NCBI GenBank assembly: GCA_036835375.1
Contig: DAITMB010000032.1
Location: 1 to 44,083 of the forward strand
Reading direction: 5' to 3'
Length of the DNA: 44,083 bases
DNA from: JANQTF01 sp036835375
GTDB lineage: Bacteria; Bacteroidota; Bacteroidia; J057
Shown here: positions 1 through 6,856 of the stretch, piece after piece
Position numbering within the stretch: position 1 is the first letter of the stretch
Layout of the letters: every line of letters begins with the position of its first letter
Position numbers and translations under genes: made by a program
The notes under the pieces: generated by a model
The model's database searches: none
Told to the model about the DNA's origin: nothing
Seen by the model: the letters and a program-made list of their open reading frames with translations, nothing else

Positions 1-38
1 AACCTCATTTGATACGAAAATCGAATGAACACGACTAG

Positions 39-192
39 TTGGGAGTTGAGAGTTGGGAGTTGAGAGTTGGGAGTTGAGAGTTGGGAGTTGAGAGTTGGGA
101 GTTGGGAGTTGAGAGTTGGGAGTTGGGAGTTGGGAGTTGGGAGTTGGGAGTTGAGAGTTGGGAGTTGAGAGTTGGGAGTTGAGAGTTGAGAG
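39..192. repeat. Heptamer minisatellite, about 22 tandem copies
   Basis: Twenty-two head-to-tail 7-bp units can be read, each TTGGGAG or TTGAGAG, with the two variants often alternating. The unit is not a multiple of three, so three units make a 7-residue period when translated; the minus-strand open frame through it (NSQLPT/NSQLST pattern) is a by-product of the repeat. A degenerate remnant (GTTGGGAGTTTTGAGATGGGAG) continues at about 255-276, just before the Nudix gene. Similar short G/T-rich tandem repeats occur between genes in other Bacteroidota. No function can be read from it. Confidence 0.95.
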
Positions 193-292
193 TATCTACA
201 TAGCTCAACAGGCGCACTATCAGACAAGCTCAATGAAAGCGTAGCGAAGCGCGGTGTTGGGAGTTTTGAGATGGGAGATGGATATTTGCAAC

Positions 293-955
293 ATGGATTT
301 GATCACTTTCCTTCGGCAGCGCATCCAGCAGCCTTTGCCTGGACTGGATGTGCAGATGACGATGGCCCCCCCAATCCGGCGGCACCATGAGCCAATCCCT
401 GCCGATGCCCGCCTTAGTGCTGTGATGCTACTCTTGTATCCACACCAGGGTACTTGGACTTTGCCTTTGATGCGTAGGGCCCAAGATGGGCGAGTGCACA
501 GCGGGCAGATAAGTCTCCCCGGCGGAAAGTATGAGGAGGTGGATCCTGACTTTTTGCAGACTGCTTTGCGCGAGACGGAAGAAGAATTTGGCATTCAGCG
601 CGAATCCATTTCCGTGCTGGGGAGCCTCACAGAAATCTACATTCCCCCAAGCCGCTTTATGGTATATCCCAAGGTGGGGATGTTGCCTGAGCGACCCGTG
701 TTTCGTGCAGATCCCCGGGAAGTTGCCGAGATCATTGAGGTAGATGTGTTTCAGTTTTTGGAAGATCGCCGCAAAAGCATTCATCGGGTTCACGCTTCTG
801 GCGGAGGCTTTCTCGAAGCGCCTGGCTACACCCTCAATAGCGGCGAGCTTGTGTGGGGGGGAACAGCCATGATTTTGGCAGAATTGGCCCATCTGCTCCG
901 TGAGTGGAAAGAGGTGTTTCCGTATGATGCAACTTTCGACACAGACTTAACATAA
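293..955 (+). CDS. Nudix hydrolase, CoA pyrophosphatase (NudL) type
   Basis: Probable cytoplasmic Nudix hydrolase that cleaves the pyrophosphate of coenzyme A or a related nucleotide derivative. The NudL-type signature HSGQISLPGG is followed by the Nudix helix with ALRETEEEFGI. As in E. coli NudL, the spacing between the GG and the REXXEE part is two residues longer than in the general Nudix box. Length of about 220 residues fits the family. The frame is open from a GTG at 254, but the first part would be translated from degenerate minisatellite DNA; ATG 293 (MDLITFLRQR) gives a normal NudL N-terminus, and ATG 278 is an alternative. A strong terminator follows 2 bp after the stop. Substrate specificity is inferred from the family only. 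Confidence 0.9.
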   Translation: MDLITFLRQRIQQPLPGLDVQMTMAPPIRRHHEPIPADARLSAVMLLLYPHQGTWTLPLMRRAQDGRVHSGQISLPGGKYEEVDPDFLQTALRETEEEFGIQRESISVLGSLTEIYIPPSRFMVYPKVGMLPERPVFRADPREVAEIIEVDVFQFLEDRRKSIHRVHASGGGFLEAPGYTLNSGELVWGGTAMILAELAHLLREWKEVFPYDATFDTDLT

Positions 956-957
956 AT

Positions 958-987
958 AAAGCTGTTTCTCGGATAAGAAACAGCTTT
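958..987 (+). terminator. Bidirectional rho-independent terminator
   Basis: A perfect 12-bp stem (AAAGCTGTTTCT pairing with AGAAACAGCTTT) encloses the 6-base loop CGGATA. It is flanked by T-rich sequence on the right and A-rich sequence on the left, so it can act on both strands. It sits between the end of the Nudix gene and the 3' end of the minus-strand tRNA pair and probably ends both transcripts. Confidence 0.9.
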
Positions 988-999
988 TATAAATTTGGG

Positions 1000-1083
1000 T
1001 GCCCAGGACTGGACTCGAACCAGCACACCCTTTCGAGCACTACCCCCTCAAAGTAGCGTGTCTACCAATTTCACCACCTGGGC
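1000..1083 (-). tRNA. tRNA-Leu (anticodon GAG)
   Basis: Reading the minus strand gives a full class II cloverleaf: acceptor GCCCAGG pairing with CCTGGGC, a D arm, anticodon stem CTACU/GGUAG with loop UUGAGGG (anticodon GAG), a variable arm of leucine type and a T arm with GGTTCGAGTCC. The discriminator base is A and CCA is not encoded. Length is 84 nt. It lies downstream of tRNA-Lys on the same strand and in front of a strong terminator, so the two are probably co-transcribed. Confidence 0.95.
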
Positions 1084-1171
1084 ATAATCTATCTAATGGA
1101 ACGAAAACAACTGAAGCAGAAATATCAGCAGAGTAGAGGAGCTAAATATTTCTTTTTTCAGCATTTTTGGG

Positions 1172-1244
1172 TGATTCGGCAGGGATTCGAACCCTGGACC
1201 CTCTGATTAAAAGTCAGATGCTCTACCAGCTGAGCTACCGAATC
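1172..1244 (-). tRNA. tRNA-Lys (anticodon UUU)
   Basis: The minus strand gives a 73-nt class I tRNA: acceptor GATTCGG with CCGAATC, D arm GCTCAGCTGGTAGAGC, anticodon arm CTGACTTTTAATCAG (anticodon TTT), and T arm with GGGTTCGAATCCC. The discriminator is A and CCA is not encoded. It is the first gene of a two-tRNA unit with tRNA-Leu. Confidence 0.97.
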
Positions 1245-1308
1245 AATTTTGGCAAAGAAGCCGAAGCTGGCTTTATTTGCGTGTGCAAAGATACTGCTCT
1301 ATCCTGAA

Positions 1309-2073
1309 ATGCCAAACTACCTCAAGCTTTTTTTTCTGCTATTCCTTCATCTTTTTGCTTCGGGCGGTGCGCGCGCTACCGACACTACGCCACAGACGAA
1401 GCTCTTGCAGCAGGCAGAAAAAAACTTACTCTACGAAAATTACGAATCCGCCGTTCGGCGATACACTGAGTTGTATGAGTCTGGCCTTCAGGACGAGCAT
1501 ACGCTGTATCGATTGGCGTTCCTCCACGAGCAGTTGCAAGAAATCCCGGAGAGCATCTTCTTTCTCCGAAAAATCCAATGGCGCTACGGCAATCCTCAAG
1601 CTAATCGAAAAATTTATTCCCTCTTGGAGCGGGAAGGCCACTCTATTCCCGAAGGAGAAGCGATTCCCAGTTGGATCCTGCTGAGCTACCATGCTCGCTG
1701 GCAATTGCTGTGGGCTGTGCTGGCTGGCTGCTTGATTTCTGCTGGCGTGTGGTTTTTCCCTCGCTGGAAATACATGACCCATGCAGCCCTCATAGCGGGA
1801 GCCCTCTCCTTTCTGCTGGGTGTTCTGATGGTCCTTTCTTGGTGGGGCTACATGGAGCGAGCTGTCATTGTGCTGGAAACACAGTTTTATGAGCAGCCCA
1901 GCTATGGTGCTTCCTCCGTGACGATCCGTGCTTCCGCTGGCTCGACAGTGAAACTGTTAGAAAGTCAGGACATTTGGCAACGCATCTCTGTGCTGGGGCA
2001 AACTGCGTGGGTGCCTGCCTTTACTTTGGCACCGATTGGGGAGTGGGAGGCAATTGCGGCTTCAAAGCCTTAA
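1309..2073 (+). CDS. BatE-like TPR and SH3-domain membrane protein
   Basis: The protein has an N-terminal signal sequence (LKLFFLLFLHLFASGGARA), a helical TPR-like region (about residues 30-110, with YENYESAVRRYTEL), two transmembrane helices (near LLWAVLAGCLISAGVWFFP and AALIAGALSFLLGVLMVLSWW), and a C-terminal SH3-like segment (VTIRASAGSTVKLLES ... GQTAWVPAFTL). This order is that of BatE proteins of the Bacteroidota aerotolerance (Bat) operon, where it is thought to work at the inner membrane. None of batA-D or moxR lies beside it, so it may be a paralogue. The frame opens at a TTG at 1249, but ATG 1309 starts directly at the signal peptide and is preferred. Confidence 0.65.
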   Translation: MPNYLKLFFLLFLHLFASGGARATDTTPQTKLLQQAEKNLLYENYESAVRRYTELYESGLQDEHTLYRLAFLHEQLQEIPESIFFLRKIQWRYGNPQANRKIYSLLEREGHSIPEGEAIPSWILLSYHARWQLLWAVLAGCLISAGVWFFPRWKYMTHAALIAGALSFLLGVLMVLSWWGYMERAVIVLETQFYEQPSYGASSVTIRASAGSTVKLLESQDIWQRISVLGQTAWVPAFTLAPIGEWEAIAASKP

Positions 2074-2169
2074 TATGATGACCTCCCCTAAGATTCTTGA
2101 CAGAGACCACGTCACCGTCCTTCTCGTCCGCATCTCGATTCATTCCTCTTCACCTTTTTACCTCTACTC

Positions 2170-2643
2170 ATGATGAATCCCCCCGTCCGCGCTAGTTTTC
2201 TGCTGCTCATGGTCCTTTGTGTGACAGGATGCGCCTCGACCCTGATGCTCAGAAATCACCACCAAGCATTGAAGCAACTCGCTAAAGGAAATTTACCACC
2301 ACAGGACACTTTCGAAGGGCTGGCTGGCGTCATGGTCGGGGTTTTCCGCGATGCCCTTTCACTGCCGAAGGTAGATCAACGGGTGAATTTTCTGAGAAAA
2401 TTTTCCAAGCAAAACGATCAAGAAATTCGGCTCATCTTCCAGCGCCTCAACGCGTGGCAAGATGGGATGAAGCCCAGAGAAAAAATTCAATTTGCCACCT
2501 CGACGCTCCAGTCGCCCAACACGGCGGAGCTCGTGCGCATGATGCCAGAAGTGCTTCAGCTACTTCGTGAAGACGATACCAGCCTCGGCAATATGCGCAA
2601 GCTACTGCTCCTTTATCGGGTGCGGCAATGGTTGAGGCAGTGA
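2170..2643 (+). CDS. Small lipoprotein of unknown function
   Basis: This 157-residue protein begins with a lipoprotein signal peptide: hydrophobic FLLLMVLC followed by the lipobox VTGC, so the mature protein would start at a lipidated cysteine near residue 21. The rest is predicted largely helical, charged and without recognisable domains (for example VDQRVNFLRKFSKQNDQEIR). It follows the BatE-like gene by about 100 bp on the same strand and could be co-transcribed. Its stop lies 13 bp from the convergent end of folD. I do not recognise the family. Confidence 0.7.
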   Translation: MMNPPVRASFLLLMVLCVTGCASTLMLRNHHQALKQLAKGNLPPQDTFEGLAGVMVGVFRDALSLPKVDQRVNFLRKFSKQNDQEIRLIFQRLNAWQDGMKPREKIQFATSTLQSPNTAELVRMMPEVLQLLREDDTSLGNMRKLLLLYRVRQWLRQ

Positions 2644-2656
2644 GCAGCGCAGGACC

Positions 2657-3514
2657 TCACTCCACGCGATAAGTTCCCTCAGCAGCTGTCACCGTATGCG
2701 CCAAGATCGTGCTAACGGTCATCGGCCCCACACCTCCCGGAACAGGTGTATAGGCGCTCGTTTTCGGTGCGACGTGCAGCATGTCCACGTCGCCTGATCC
2801 GCTTGGATGGTAGCCTGCATCAATCACCACCGCTCCCTCTTTGATCCAGTCTGCCTGAACATATCTCTCTCGATGGAGAGCCGCCACGACCAAGTCCGCC
2901 TGACGGAGAATAGCGGGCAAATCCCGGGTGTGAGAATGACAAATGGTGACCGTCGCATGGGCATTGATCAGCATGGCAGCCATGGGACGTCCCAAAATGG
3001 CGCTACGCCCGATCACAACAGCATGAATGCCCGCCAGTGAAATATTGTGGTGCCGCATCAAGCGCATGATCCCTGCTGGTGTGGCACTTCCAAAAGCTGG
3101 ATCGCCCATGGCAATTCGCCCAAAGCTCACCGCATTCGCTCCATCTACATCTTTCTCCGGCTGAATGGTATCAAAACAAATCCGCTCTTGGATCTCCTTC
3201 GGCGCGGGATGCTCCATCATGATGCCGTGAATGCTTGGGTCTTCATTGAGTTTGCGAATCAGCTCACAAACTTCCTCGGTAGTGCTTCCAGCTGGGAGTG
3301 GAAAGAAATGTGACCGGATCCCTACGCGCTCGCAAGCCCGTAGCTTCATACGTACATAGGTCTGCGAAGCAGAATCTTCTCCGATTAGCAAAATCGCAAG
3401 GGCTGGTGTCACCTTCATGCTGGCAACGCGTGCCGAAAGAGATACTTCTACCTGATGGGCAAGTGCCCTTCCATCAAGACACAGAGGCAAAACCGACATG
3501 GATAAAACATTCAT
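2657..3514 (-). CDS. folD: FolD-type methylene-THF dehydrogenase/cyclohydrolase
   Basis: FolD interconverts methylene-, methenyl- and 10-formyl-tetrahydrofolate in the cytosol. Seen here are the YVRMK motif (Y53, catalytic K57), PEKDVDG (residues 119-125), the Rossmann motif VIGRSAILGRPM and the C-terminal GGVGPMTVSTILAHT. Length 285 is normal. Several usually conserved positions differ: the substrate-site segment normally like VQLPLP reads MEHPAP, with Glu101 where Gln is typical; PCTP reads SATP; and AVG in the cofactor site reads ALH. It resembles the FolD subgroup with HPxP rather than LPLP. The fold and role seem safe; full bifunctional activity is less certain. It is divergent from the next gene across a regulatory-looking intergenic region. 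Confidence 0.9.
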   Translation of the reverse strand: MNVLSMSVLPLCLDGRALAHQVEVSLSARVASMKVTPALAILLIGEDSASQTYVRMKLRACERVGIRSHFFPLPAGSTTEEVCELIRKLNEDPSIHGIMMEHPAPKEIQERICFDTIQPEKDVDGANAVSFGRIAMGDPAFGSATPAGIMRLMRHHNISLAGIHAVVIGRSAILGRPMAAMLINAHATVTICHSHTRDLPAILRQADLVVAALHRERYVQADWIKEGAVVIDAGYHPSGSGDVDMLHVAPKTSAYTPVPGGVGPMTVSTILAHTVTAAEGTYRVE

Positions 3515-3543
3515 TATGAATGATCTATGCGATGGTTCGCTGG

Positions 3544-3573
3544 GCTACTCCACAGATGCATCTGGGGAGTAGC
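3544..3573. promoter_or_regulatory. 30-bp near-perfect palindrome, possible operator
   Basis: The left arm GCTACTCCACAGATG and the right arm CATCTGGGGAGTAGC are reverse complements except for one pair, with no spacer at the centre (the core CAGATGCATCTG is perfect). It lies 30 bp upstream of folD and about 200 bp upstream of the divergent dehydrogenase-like gene. A two-fold symmetric site here could bind a dimeric regulator; it could also be a transcript hairpin. There is no T tract, which argues against a terminator. Confidence 0.45.
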
Positions 3574-3725
3574 GGCAAATCACCAGCAATAGTTCAACCC
3601 GCAAAGTAGCAAAAACTTTGTTGTACCCTGCGTTGGAAACATCACGCCTACCTAATAGGATCGATGATTTTACTGAATAACTAGAGGGAATGGAAAGAAA
3701 TGATTTCTTAAAAATTGCATATCCT

Positions 3726-3751
3726 TCCGCGGAAATAGAATAGCCCGCGGA
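3726..3751 (+). promoter_or_regulatory. Hairpin in the 5' leader of the dehydrogenase-like gene
   Basis: TCCGCGG and CCGCGGA form a perfect 7-bp GC-rich stem around a 12-base AT-rich loop, ending 24 bp before ATG 3776. It could be a leader structure affecting translation or an operator made of two CCGCGG sites. No sequence evidence separates these. Confidence 0.3.
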
Positions 3752-3775
3752 CTGGCTTTTCTCTAGCTTAGATCT

Positions 3776-5434
3776 ATGAATATGACGCTACTTACTCCCC
3801 GATCGGGCTTCCAGAACTTGTATCGTATTTCCTTCGTGGGAATCACCTTGCTGGTCCTAGCCATTTGCTCCATCCCACCGACAGTGGCTCAGCCCACTGC
3901 GCTCGTCGGCGATATCTCGATCCGGAAAGTATTGACTACGGTCACCAGTCCCGTTCGGATTGACAAAAATCCACTCACTGGCGAACTTTATTACTTGAAT
4001 GATGAGGGTAACATGTACAAGGTCGATACGGCGACCAACAAGGCTACCCTGCTGTTTTCCTCCACTCAACATGGCCTGAACGAGACTTTTGGCTTCGACA
4101 TCGGTGCCACCGGAAACATCTACCTCACCGCAGCGGAAAACGTCAATGGCTTCAACGTTGGCAAGGTCGCTAAAGGCACGCCTGACGGCACAGGAGGATA
4201 TACTTGGAGTCTGATGGCAGAGACGGTGCCTTACCGACACTCGGGTAACCGCGACCACAAATTCAACGCTGTAATCGAGTCCTCCGATGGGCAGTTTGTC
4301 TATGTGAACAGCGGTTCCCGTACGGATCATGGGGAAGAGGCCAAAAATGATGGGCTGCGAGAAATGCCGCTCACCTCCGCCATTCTGAAAATTCCTGTTA
4401 GTGCCCATCAACTGATTTTGCAGAATACAGAGGTTTTTCTTTCCACCAATGGCTACCTGTTTGCCGATGGGATCCGCAATACCTTTGACCTGGAATATGC
4501 TCCTAATGGCGACCTTTTTGGGGTGGAAAACTCAGACACGCGCGACAATGAAGAAGAACTAAACTGGCTACAAGAGGGCAATCACTACGGTTTTCCTTGG
4601 AAAATCGGTACCCACCACAATCCCCAACAGTTTCCAGGCTTCAACCCCCCATCGTCGGATCCGCTGCTGGTGAGCGGGATCAATATGGAATCCACCTTTT
4701 ACAATGACCCCACTTTTCCAGCGCCACCAACAGGAATTGCCTTCACAGAACCGATCATCAATGTGGGTCCGGACGCCAACATCATCCGTGACAGTGTCGA
4801 TGGCATCATCAAGAATGCCAGTTTGATTGGCCGGGCTGTTGGTACATTTACCCCTCACAGCTCACCTGTGGCACTGACATTCGACACCGACATGCAACTG
4901 GGAGGAGATTACACGGGCAAAGGGTTTGCCATGAGCTACAATGCTAGTGCTCAGAAGAAATATACCCCGTTTCTGGATCCTGGAGAAGACTTGATGCTCC
5001 TTGCGCTGAGCAAGGACCAAGGTGTTTACACAACGCAGATTACACGAATCGCACAAGGCTTTTCTGGCCCGATCGATGCGGTGCTCCTCGGTCACAAGAT
5101 GTATGTGCTTGAGTACCGCGGTCGCGCCATCTATGAAGTTACCTTTCCTAAAAATGATGCACTCAGCATGGAAGGTTCGAAGGGATCTATCAATGAATGG
5201 GTCAGCACATTCCCCAATCCAGCGAGATCCAAAATCATACTCCGTTCTAATTCGCCAGCCATCCAAATTCAAAGCGCTTCACTATTTGACATTTGGGGCA
5301 GAGCCGTAGGTAACTTTGAAGTCAGCACAACAGAAGAGCTTCTGTTTCAGGCAAAAAACCTGATCCCCGGTGTCTATTTTATTCGCGTAGAGACCAATGA
5401 GGGACTTGCGCTCAAAAAGATCGTGAAGGAATAA
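3776..5434 (+). CDS. T9SS-secreted glucose/sorbosone dehydrogenase-like beta-propeller
   Basis: The N-terminus has a long signal peptide ending near residue 39 (VGITLLVLAICSIPPTVAQP). The main body (about 45-460) is a beta-propeller of the PQQ-dependent glucose/sorbosone dehydrogenase (GSDH) type, recognisable by GIRNTFDLEYAPNGDLF, EELNWLQEGNHYGFPW and the earlier GNRDHKFNAV segment with the family histidine. The last 75 residues (STFPNPARSKIIL ... NLIPGVYFIRV ... KKIVKE) are a type A T9SS sorting domain, so the protein is exported across both membranes and is likely cell-attached. Enzyme activity on a particular sugar and PQQ binding are inferred from the family. It stands alone, with no quinone or cytochrome partner beside it. 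Confidence 0.85.
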   Translation: MNMTLLTPRSGFQNLYRISFVGITLLVLAICSIPPTVAQPTALVGDISIRKVLTTVTSPVRIDKNPLTGELYYLNDEGNMYKVDTATNKATLLFSSTQHGLNETFGFDIGATGNIYLTAAENVNGFNVGKVAKGTPDGTGGYTWSLMAETVPYRHSGNRDHKFNAVIESSDGQFVYVNSGSRTDHGEEAKNDGLREMPLTSAILKIPVSAHQLILQNTEVFLSTNGYLFADGIRNTFDLEYAPNGDLFGVENSDTRDNEEELNWLQEGNHYGFPWKIGTHHNPQQFPGFNPPSSDPLLVSGINMESTFYNDPTFPAPPTGIAFTEPIINVGPDANIIRDSVDGIIKNASLIGRAVGTFTPHSSPVALTFDTDMQLGGDYTGKGFAMSYNASAQKKYTPFLDPGEDLMLLALSKDQGVYTTQITRIAQGFSGPIDAVLLGHKMYVLEYRGRAIYEVTFPKNDALSMEGSKGSINEWVSTFPNPARSKIILRSNSPAIQIQSASLFDIWGRAVGNFEVSTTEELLFQAKNLIPGVYFIRVETNEGLALKKIVKE

Positions 5435-5653
5435 AAAAAACTGGCGCCCAAGGAATGAGATGTCGATCACATTTTCAAAAAGCACCTTCTCTTGTAACGT
5501 AGGGGATAGTCTCAGTGCAAGGTCACAAGCACGCATTGCGGCACATCAAATTTTCGGCTGAATAAGCAACCAGGCGCTATCTTTGATTTTCGACTTCTTA
5601 GTCGTCAATCCGCAAGAAGCTTCTCTTTGTATTCATTCAAGCCACATTCCCAC
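5435..5653. other. Intergenic region, no gene seen
   Basis: This stretch between the dehydrogenase-like gene and ddl holds no convincing coding frame. An A8 run follows the upstream stop, but no stem precedes it, so I do not call a terminator. No promoter motif of the Bacteroidota type (TAnnTTTG) is clear. Confidence 0.5.
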
Positions 5654-6736
5654 ATGAAGATCACGCTGGGCCTCCTTTTTGGCGGCAAATCTCCGGAGCA
5701 CGACATTTCGCTGCGATCTGCGAGGAACATTTTTGCTGCGCTGGATCCTGAAAAGTATGACGTGATCCTCTTGGGTATTTCCCGCAGCGGGCGCTGGTAC
5801 CACGCCACGGAAGAGGAGTTGAAAACTCCCGGCTGCGAAATTGGTACGAAGGGTCTCACCTTGGTAATGGAGCCGGGCAGCACCGCGGCTTTGCGTTATT
5901 TGGACGCTTTGTATGGTGAATTTCCCTGTCCTGAGGTCATTTTCCCGATCACCCACGGACCGATGGGCGAAGACGGAAGCCTCCAAGGCCTGCTTCGCCA
6001 CCTGGATATCCCGTTTGTCGGTCCGGGCGTCTTGGCATCCGCGGCGGCCATGGACAAGGACGTGACCAAGCGTTTGCTGCGGGAAGCGGACCTGCTTGTC
6101 GCTGAGTGGATGAGCTTTCTAGCCCACGAGCAGCAAGCCATTGACTATGCCGGCGTCGTGAATCGGCTGGGTCTTCCTTTGTTCATCAAGCCTGCCAACA
6201 TGGGATCTTCGGTCGGCGTGAGTCGTGCCACGAACCGGGAAGAATTTGATCGGGCAGTCGCCCTCGCTTTTCGATATGACCATAAAATCCTGATAGAAGA
6301 GGCCATCTCGGGCAGGGAACTGGAGTGTGCCGTGATGGGCAATGAGCAAATAGCTAGTTCTGGCATTGGGGAAGTAGGGATGACGACCGACGACTTTTAC
6401 GACTATGACTCCAAATATGAGCACGAACACGCGGCGAAGGTGAGCATTCCGGCGCCCGACTTGAATGATGATATGCGGTCCAAGTTGATCCTCGTTGCTC
6501 AACATGCTTACCGGACCATTGGCTGCGAAGGAATGACGCGGGTGGACATGTTTCTCACCCCAGACGGCGAGGTGTATGTGAACGAACTAAATACCCTCCC
6601 CGGGTTTACCAACATCAGCATGTACCCCAAGCTTTGGGAGCACGCGGGCACGGGATATGGCGAGTTGCTCGACGAACTCATTTCGTTGGCCATTGAAAGG
6701 GGCCAGCGCGAAAGACGGCTTCAGCGCGCCAGGTAG
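5654..6736 (+). CDS. ddl: D-alanine--D-alanine ligase
   Basis: Cytoplasmic ATP-grasp enzyme that joins two D-alanines for peptidoglycan precursors. The N-terminal motif GGKSPEHDISLRSARNI carries the family EHxxS; the ATP-grasp core shows LFIKPANMGSSVGVSRA with the serine loop, the ILIEEAISGRELECAV strand, and the metal-binding end RVDMFLTPDGEVYVNELNT followed by LPGFTNISMYPKLW. Length of about 360 residues is typical. ATG 5654 (MKITLGLLFGG) is preferred over 5627 because it begins exactly at the first strand of the family. It is not part of a visible mur/fts cluster. Confidence 0.96.
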   Translation: MKITLGLLFGGKSPEHDISLRSARNIFAALDPEKYDVILLGISRSGRWYHATEEELKTPGCEIGTKGLTLVMEPGSTAALRYLDALYGEFPCPEVIFPITHGPMGEDGSLQGLLRHLDIPFVGPGVLASAAAMDKDVTKRLLREADLLVAEWMSFLAHEQQAIDYAGVVNRLGLPLFIKPANMGSSVGVSRATNREEFDRAVALAFRYDHKILIEEAISGRELECAVMGNEQIASSGIGEVGMTTDDFYDYDSKYEHEHAAKVSIPAPDLNDDMRSKLILVAQHAYRTIGCEGMTRVDMFLTPDGEVYVNELNTLPGFTNISMYPKLWEHAGTGYGELLDELISLAIERGQRERRLQRAR

Positions 6737-6856
6737 TCAGAAAGGAAGGGTGAGGCGGAGTGAAGCAGCGTCTGCATTCTATATTCGTATATCCCGAAAT
6801 GAGAAGAACTCCCGCGTGACGATTTTATCCTCTGCCAACCAGGTTAGCTGTTCGCC

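Noticed and set aside
35..217. 60-codon minus-strand frame with NSQL(P/S)T repeats
   Set aside because: It is only the translation of the 7-bp minisatellite; no independent coding signal.
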